Source: an uncultured Clostridium sp. (GTDB lineage: Bacteria > Bacillota > Clostridia > Lachnospirales > Lachnospiraceae). Taken from it: a stretch of DNA of 64,000 bases. This document shows, piece after piece, positions 59,143 through 64,000 of the stretch. Position numbers and translations under genes: made by a program. Numbering within the stretch: the first letter of the stretch is position 1; each line of letters begins with the position of its first letter. Where the stretch lies: contig USJW01000001.1 of the NCBI GenBank assembly GCA_900555045.1, forward strand, positions 1 through 64,000. The letters run 5' to 3'. The notes below the pieces were generated by a model. It was given only the letters and a program-made list of their open reading frames with translations. It was not told the origin of the DNA and searched no databases.

Positions 59143-62100
59143 CTATCTGGGTACTTCCACCATGATGTAAGCCTCGATCTCGTCGTCCTCCTGGAGATCG
59201 TTGAATTTTTCGAATACAAGACCGCATTCGTAGCCGGCTGCCACTTCCTTCACGTCGTCCTTAAACCGCTTTAAGGAAGCCAGGCTGCCCTCGAAGAGCT
59301 GGTCGCCCTGACGGGACACACGGCACTTGCAGCCGCGGGTGAACTTTCCGTCCAGCACGTAGGATCCGGCGATGGTACCCACGCCGGAGGCCTTGAAGGT
59401 CTGGCGCACCACTGCGTGGCCGATCACCTTCTCCTCGAACACCGGATCCAGCATGCCCTTCATGGCCGCTTCCACGTCCTCGATGGCCTGGTAGATCACC
59501 TTGTACAGGCGGACATCCACCTTCTCGCGCTCCGCGATGGTCTTTGCCATGGCATCCGGGCGGATGTTGAAGCCGATGATGATGGCGTTGGAGGCGGAGG
59601 CCAGGGATACGTCGGACTCGTTGATCGCGCCCACGCCGCCGTGGATCACCTTCACCACCACTTCCTCGTTGGAAAGCTTGGTCAGGCTCTGCTTCACAGC
59701 CTCCACGGAGCCCTGCACGTCTGCCTTGATGATGATCGGCAGCTCCTTGATGTTTCCGGCCTTGATCTGGCTGAACAGATCGTCCAGAGACAGCTTCGCC
59801 TTGGTGTCCTCGATCAGCTTGTTCTTGCCCTCGGAGATGAAGGTCTCCGCAAAGCTTCTTGCCTCCTTCTCGCTCTCGGTGGCCACAAACACCTCGCCGG
59901 CGTTGGGGACATCGTTTAAGCCCAGGATCTCCACCGGCATGGAGGGACCAGCCTCCTTCACACGGCGTCCGCGGTCGTCCATCATAGCACGGATCTTGCC
60001 GTAGCATGCGCCCGCCGCGATGGTGTCGCCCACGCGCAGGGTACCCTTCTGCACCAGAACGGTGGCAACGGGGCCCTTGCCCTTGTCTAGCTCGGCCTCG
60101 ATCACCAGGCCGCGGCCCTTGCGGTTGGGGTTCGCCTTTAACTCCATCACATCCGCGGTCAGGAGCACCATCTCCAGAAGATCGGTGATGCCCTCCTTAG
60201 TATGTGCGGAAACGGGCACAAATATCGTACTGCCGCCCCAATCCTCAGGAATCAGTTCATATTCTGCCAGCTCCTGCTTCACTTTATCCACATTGGCGCT
60301 GGGTTTGTCGATCTTGTTGATGGCGACGATGATCTCCACACCGGCCGCCTTCGCGTGGTTGATGGCCTCCACGGTCTGGGGCATCACGCCGTCGTCCGCA
60401 GCAACCACCAGGATTGCAATATCCGTGGACTGGGCGCCGCGCATACGCATGGCGGTGAACGCCTCATGTCCCGGGGTGTCGAGGAATGTGATCTTGCGGT
60501 CGTTGATCTCGATCACGGAAGCACCGATGTGCTGGGTGATTCCGCCCGCCTCTCTGGCCGTCACATTGCTCTGGCGGATCGCGTCGAGCAGGGAGGTTTT
60601 ACCGTGGTCAACGTGGCCCATGACACACACAACCGGCGGTCTGGGACTCATGTCGTCCTGGCTCTCCTCGTCCTCCTTGAGCAGCTCGGCGATCACATCC
60701 ACCTTCACTTCCTTCTCACACAGCACGTCGAACTCCAGAGCGATCTCCTCCGCTTTCTCGTAGTCGATCTCCTGGTTTAACGTCACGATCTGTCCCTTTA
60801 AGAACAGCTTTTTGACGATCACGGACGGCTGCAGCTTCATCTTCTCCGCCAGCTCACGGATGGTCAGGGTATCCGGAACGATGATGGTCTTCACGTCCTC
60901 AACCTTTGCCTCCTCCTTCTTGGGCTGCGGCATGATAAATGCGCCCTTTCCGGTCTTTACTGGCTTCTTCTCATCGCGCTCCCGCTTGTCAAAACGGTCA
61001 TTCTTGTGCGCGTTCTTATTCTGGCGTCCGCTGGTGGGCTTTGCCTGGATCGGCGTGTCAAAGGATGACTTGCCCGTAGTGCTTCTGCGGGTGGTGTCGC
61101 GGCCCGTTCCTCTGTTATCGCGGGGATCGCGGTCCTTGTCCATGCCTCCCTGAGGTCCGCCGAAGCGGTTGCCCTGGTAACCTCCCTGGCCCTGAGGACG
61201 GCCGTAGCCTCCCTGGCCCTGGGGACGGTTGCCCTGATAGCCTCCCTGGCCCTGGGGGCGGTTGCCCTGATAGCCTCCCTGGCCCTGGGGACGGTTGCCC
61301 TGATAGCCTCCCTGACCCTGGGGACGGTTGCCCTGATAGCCCCCCTGGCCCTGGGGACGGTTGCCCTGGTAGCCTCCCTGACCCTGGGGGCGGTTGCCCT
61401 GGTAGCCTCCCTGGCCCTGGGGACGGTTGCCTTGGTAGCCTCCCTGACCCTGGGGACGGTTGCCCTGATAGCCTCCCTGACCCTGGGGACGGTTGCCCTG
61501 ATAGCCTCCCTGACCCTGGGGACGGTTGCCCTGGTAGCCTCCCTGCGGGCGCTGGCCGTCACGGTTGCCCTGGTAGCCTCCCTGGGGACGCTGGCCGTCG
61601 CGGTTGCCCTGGTAGCCTCCCTGGGGACGCTGGCCGTCGCGGTTACCCTGGTAGCCTCCCTGGCCCTGGGGACGGTCGCCCTGGTAGCCTCCCTGAGGAC
61701 GCTGGCCGTCACGGTTGCCCTGGTAGCCTCCCTGACGGTTTCCGTCGCGGTTGCCCTGGTAACCTCCCTGGCGGTTTCCGTCGCGGTCACCCTGGTAGCT
61801 TCCCTGCGGGCGCTGACCGTCGCGGTTGCCCTGGTAGCCTCCCTGAGGACGCTGGCCGTCGCGGTTGCCCTGGTAGCCTCCCTGGCGGTTTCCGTCGCGG
61901 TCGCCCTGGTAGCCGCTCTCTCTGCGGACTGGGGTCTCCGGTGCCTCAGCGGGGCGCGTCACTGCCGCCGGCGCCTCCGCCTGGGGTGCGGGCACGCTCT
62001 GTGCCTGCACCGGCTGGCTCTCCGGTCTCGCTGCGGGCTCTGCCGGCGCCTGCGGACGGGCGGGCGCGGGCGCAGCCTGCTGGTTTGCCGGCGCCTTGGG

Positions 62101-62436
62101 AACCGGGCGCTTGATCTGCTGCTGTGCATTCTGCGGGCGGAACACGGCCGTCAGCTTCTTCTTTGCCGGCTGGCCCTGTGCTCCCGCCGCCTTGTCTGCC
62201 GGAGCGCTCGCCGTCTCAGCTGCCTTGGGAGCCGGAGCGGCAGGCTTCACATCCGCCGCCTTGGGTGCAGGCGCAGCTTCCCTCTTGGGGGAGATTGCTC
62301 TGCGCACCGCCGCCTCCTGGTCCGCCGTCACCTTGGACACCGCATACATGCTGGCGGAGGGATCCGCCTGCTTAATCAATTCCAATATCTGCTTGCTGGT
62401 TTTCCCCAGCTCATTTGCCAATTCATTTACTCTCAT
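59143..62436 (-). CDS. infB: Translation initiation factor IF-2 with giant repeat-rich linker
   Basis: A 1097-residue IF-2, longer than usual. IF2_N ([20 protein letters not shown]) is followed by an Ala/Pro-rich segment (about 50-170). A repeat array (about 174-430) has units [13 protein letters not shown] and [12 protein letters not shown] basic stretch and second IF2_N-like domain come next. The GTPase (G1 [13 protein letters not shown] near 605, G3 DTPGH, G4 NKID) and domains II-IV complete it. It delivers initiator tRNA to the 30S. The repeats are discussed as a separate feature. It overlaps ylxQ by 14 bp. Confidence 0.95.
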   Translation of the reverse strand: MRVNELANELGKTSKQILELIKQADPSASMYAVSKVTADQEAAVRRAISPKREAAPAPKAADVKPAAPAPKAAETASAPADKAAGAQGQPAKKKLTAVFRPQNAQQQIKRPVPKAPANQQAAPAPARPQAPAEPAARPESQPVQAQSVPAPQAEAPAAVTRPAEAPETPVRRESGYQGDRDGNRQGGYQGNRDGQRPQGGYQGNRDGQRPQGSYQGDRDGNRQGGYQGNRDGNRQGGYQGNRDGQRPQGGYQGDRPQGQGGYQGNRDGQRPQGGYQGNRDGQRPQGGYQGNRDGQRPQGGYQGNRPQGQGGYQGNRPQGQGGYQGNRPQGQGGYQGNRPQGQGGYQGNRPQGQGGYQGNRPQGQGGYQGNRPQGQGGYQGNRPQGQGGYQGNRPQGQGGYQGNRPQGQGGYGRPQGQGGYQGNRFGGPQGGMDKDRDPRDNRGTGRDTTRRSTTGKSSFDTPIQAKPTSGRQNKNAHKNDRFDKRERDEKKPVKTGKGAFIMPQPKKEEAKVEDVKTIIVPDTLTIRELAEKMKLQPSVIVKKLFLKGQIVTLNQEIDYEKAEEIALEFDVLCEKEVKVDVIAELLKEDEESQDDMSPRPPVVCVMGHVDHGKTSLLDAIRQSNVTAREAGGITQHIGASVIEINDRKITFLDTPGHEAFTAMRMRGAQSTDIAILVVAADDGVMPQTVEAINHAKAAGVEIIVAINKIDKPSANVDKVKQELAEYELIPEDWGGSTIFVPVSAHTKEGITDLLEMVLLTADVMELKANPNRKGRGLVIEAELDKGKGPVATVLVQKGTLRVGDTIAAGACYGKIRAMMDDRGRRVKEAGPSMPVEILGLNDVPNAGEVFVATESEKEARSFAETFISEGKNKLIEDTKAKLSLDDLFSQIKAGNIKELPIIIKADVQGSVEAVKQSLTKLSNEEVVVKVIHGGVGAINESDVSLASASNAIIIGFNIRPDAMAKTIAEREKVDVRLYKVIYQAIEDVEAAMKGMLDPVFEEKVIGHAVVRQTFKASGVGTIAGSYVLDGKFTRGCKCRVSRQGDQLFEGSLASLKRFKDDVKEVAAGYECGLVFEKFNDLQEDDEIEAYIMVEVPR
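61150..61915 (-). repeat. Coding tandem-repeat array in infB
   Basis: Twenty GYQG-type units occupy this stretch: ten mixed units of 11-13 residues ([36 protein letters not shown]) and then ten consecutive 11-residue units [11 protein letters not shown] (33-bp DNA period), followed by two degenerate ones. The ten 33-bp copies are nearly identical, differing mainly by third-position A/G changes. Copy number could vary between strains by slippage or recombination, always in frame. Confidence 0.92.
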
Positions 62437-62758
62437 TCACACTACCTCCATTCACATTCATCAGTCCTGCCATTGACTTCGCAAACCCAACATCCTCCAC
62501 GGACAGAGAAGCCCGAAACTCCTGTCCCATGGCGTGCCCCAGCTCATCCTTCGTACCAAACAGATAAATCGGAACCTTATAGTAAGTGCACATGTTGGTA
62601 AACATCTTCTTCGTATTCTCCGATGCTTCCTCCGATACAATCACCAGATGGGATCTCCCGCTCTTTACTGACTTTTCTGTGGAAAATTCTCCGCTTACCA
62701 CCTTTCTGGCCCTGGTGGCCAGACCGATTAAACTCAACAGTTTCTTTTTATTGACCAA
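62423..62758 (-). CDS. YlxQ-like L7Ae-family RNA-binding protein
   Basis: A 111-residue protein in the infB operon position of YlxQ/ribosomal L7Ae homologues. [19 protein letters not shown] and [19 protein letters not shown] resemble the L7Ae/kink-turn-binding fold. [17 protein letters not shown] ends the conserved part. It overlaps ylxR by 11 bp and infB by 14 bp. The exact RNA target is unknown. Confidence 0.87.
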   Translation of the reverse strand: MVNKKKLLSLIGLATRARKVVSGEFSTEKSVKSGRSHLVIVSEEASENTKKMFTNMCTYYKVPIYLFGTKDELGHAMGQEFRASLSVEDVGFAKSMAGLMNVNGGSVNESK

Positions 62759-63020
62759 GCGCTTCCATCTCCTTCTCCAGAGTGTCGTACACCTCTTTGG
62801 GGATCGCCATCTTAAAGGAACGCTCCAGGCCCTTGCTCTTAACAGCCTTTCTTAAACATTCCATAGACGGGCAGAGATAGGCGCCGCGGCCGTTTTTTCT
62901 TCCGGTGGCGTCCAACAAAATCTCTTCGTCGGCGGTCTTAATCACTCTGATCATTTCTTTTTTGCTCTTCATCTCACCACAGCCAATGCACTGTCTGAGC
63001 GGAACTTTTTTCATGCTCAC
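62748..63020 (-). CDS. YlxR (RNase P modulator-type) protein
   Basis: A 90-residue protein with PLRQCIGCGEMKSKKEMIRVI and the conserved GRGAYLCPSMECLRKA, the YlxR/DUF448 signature, here with cysteines that may bind zinc. In other Firmicutes such proteins bind RNA and modulate RNase P. The start is a GTG with AGGAG 8 bases upstream; the ATG two codons later is the alternative. It sits between nusA and ylxQ as usual. Confidence 0.9.
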   Translation of the reverse strand: MSMKKVPLRQCIGCGEMKSKKEMIRVIKTADEEILLDATGRKNGRGAYLCPSMECLRKAVKSKGLERSFKMAIPKEVYDTLEKEMEALGQ

Positions 63021-63049
63021 TTACATCACTCCTAATCTCTCCGGTACTG

Positions 63050-64000
63050 TTACTGCTGGTCTGCGTCCTCCTGGCCGGCTTCGCTGTCATAGTCCTGGTA
63101 GTCTTCCTGATAGTCCTCCAAAACTTCCTCTGCGTAGGCCTCCTCCGGGGCATCCCCGTACTGCAGTCCCATCTGCTCGAACAGCCCCATCTCGCGGGCC
63201 TGCGACTCGCTCTTGATATCGATCTTAAAGCCGGTAAGCCTTGCCGCCAGTCTGGCGTTCTGGCCCTCCTTGCCGATGGCAAGGGACAGCTGATAGTCGG
63301 GCACGATCACCTGCGCCTCGCGCTCCTCCTCGTCGGCGACCACACAGATCACCTTCGCCGGGCTCAGCGCATTCTCGATCAGGTACGCCGGGTTGTCGTC
63401 CCAGTTGATGATGTCGATCTTCTCGCCCCGCAGCTCATTCACGATGGAATTCACTCTGGCGCCGTTTAATCCCACGCAGGCGCCCACCGGATCCACGTTG
63501 GGGTCGTTGCTCATCACGGCGATCTTGGTTCTGGAACCTGCCTCGCGGGCGATGGCCTTAATCTCCACCGTTCCGTCGCGGACCTCAGCCACCTCAGACT
63601 CAAACAGACGCTTCACCAGGTCCGGGTGTGTCCTGGAAACAGAGATACGCGGCCCCTTGGGGGTATCCTTCACCTCCAGGATGTAAACCTTGACGCGCTC
63701 GGTGGGGCGGAAGGTCTCCCCCTTCACCTGCTCGCTCTCGTTTAAGATTGCGTCCACGCGGCCCAGATTCACGCTGACGTTCTTGCCCAGGTAGCGCTGC
63801 ACGATACCGGTCATCACGTCCTTCTCCTTCATGTAGTACTCCTTGTAGAGAACGGAGCGCTCCTCCTCGCGGATCTTCTGCAGAATCACGTTCTTGGCGT
63901 TCTGTGTCGCGATTCGCCCGAACTTCTTGGAATCCAACGGGATCTGCACCGTATCCCCGATCTCATACTTGGGGTTCATCATCTTGGCGTCCACCAGGCT
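63050..64000 (-). CDS. nusA: Transcription termination/antitermination factor NusA (partial)
   Basis: The C-terminal 316 residues of NusA; the frame runs open through the right edge (AGC CTG GTG GAC...), so the first part of the N-terminal RNA-polymerase-binding domain is missing. Seen: the end of the N domain (KYEIGDTVQIPLD..FGRIATQNAKNVILQKIREEE), an S1 domain (GIVQRYLGKNVSVNLG), and KH1/KH2 (DPVGACVGLNGARVNSIVNEL; QLSLAIGKEGQNARLAARLTG). An acidic tail follows. First known gene of the operon in this window. Confidence 0.94.
   Translation of the reverse strand, partial: SLVDAKMMNPKYEIGDTVQIPLDSKKFGRIATQNAKNVILQKIREEERSVLYKEYYMKEKDVMTGIVQRYLGKNVSVNLGRVDAILNESEQVKGETFRPTERVKVYILEVKDTPKGPRISVSRTHPDLVKRLFESEVAEVRDGTVEIKAIAREAGSRTKIAVMSNDPNVDPVGACVGLNGARVNSIVNELRGEKIDIINWDDNPAYLIENALSPAKVICVVADEEEREAQVIVPDYQLSLAIGKEGQNARLAARLTGFKIDIKSESQAREMGLFEQMGLQYGDAPEEAYAEEVLEDYQEDYQDYDSEAGQEDADQQ

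Noticed and set aside
60957..61790. Long open frame on the minus strand through the IF-2 repeats in another frame ([12 protein letters not shown] repeats)
   Set aside because: It mirrors the 33-bp repeats in a wrong frame; infB itself explains the DNA.
61432..62601. Long plus-strand open frame with [15 protein letters not shown] repeats opposite infB
   Set aside because: Antisense shadow of the same GC-rich repeats, with no ribosome site or homologous features.

Overview
The window looks like a chromosomal segment of a GC-rich Bacillota, most likely a Lachnospiraceae-type gut Clostridium. The reasons are the nusA-ylxR-ylxQ-infB-rbfA-nrnA-truB-ribF block, an Ile T-box leader before ileS, strong AGGAGG ribosome binding sites, several MATE transporters and consensus sigma-A promoters. 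No tRNA or rRNA gene, CRISPR array, phage module or insertion sequence was recognised.

Left part (1-16991). A zinc-macrodomain hydrolase overlaps a class M sirtuin, an ADP-ribosylation writer/eraser pair without the usual lipoylation partners. Next come a flavin/ferredoxin fusion, a divergent HxlR regulator and a second small flavin-binding protein, linked by two copies of the palindrome GTATC-N5-GATAC. A block of palindromic repeats precedes a LURP-one-like protein, followed by a PrpR-type sigma-54 activator. At 7263-7518 lies the most striking object: a 256-bp invertible DNA switch. It has perfect 26-bp inverted repeats with a recombinase-site design, an internal promoter and an internal terminator, and sits between an uncharacterised gene and its own tyrosine recombinase. 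Then follow an intracellular GH28-like enzyme, a cytidylate-kinase-like protein, a zinc alcohol dehydrogenase, a D,D-carboxypeptidase, a HIT protein and a polysaccharide deacetylase.

Middle part (17165-36297). There is an orphan NitT/TauT-type ABC pair, then a decayed hybrid histidine kinase. A leftward chemosensory operon follows (cheY, MCP, receiver-GGDEF, cheA, cheW, MATE) with no flagellar, cheR or cheB genes. A MarR-MATE pair has a perfect promoter and operator-like palindrome. After a DUF364 protein, a bacteriohemerythrin and a third MATE come a GntR/UTRA regulator divergent from udp-cdd nucleoside salvage genes, a GyrI-like protein and an NTF2-like protein with heptad repeats.

Right part (36379-64000). 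A Wadjet jetA-B-C-D operon continues by overlap into a GreA-type factor. It is followed by glgP, ileS with its T-box, an HTH-desulforedoxin-superoxide-reductase fusion, small membrane and cysteine-rich proteins, a large lipoprotein, and pncB. The segment ends in the translation/ribosome-maturation operon, whose IF-2 carries a very large Gly/Gln/Arg repeat array. nusA is cut by the right edge.

All functions are read from sequence motifs by eye; no database search was run.
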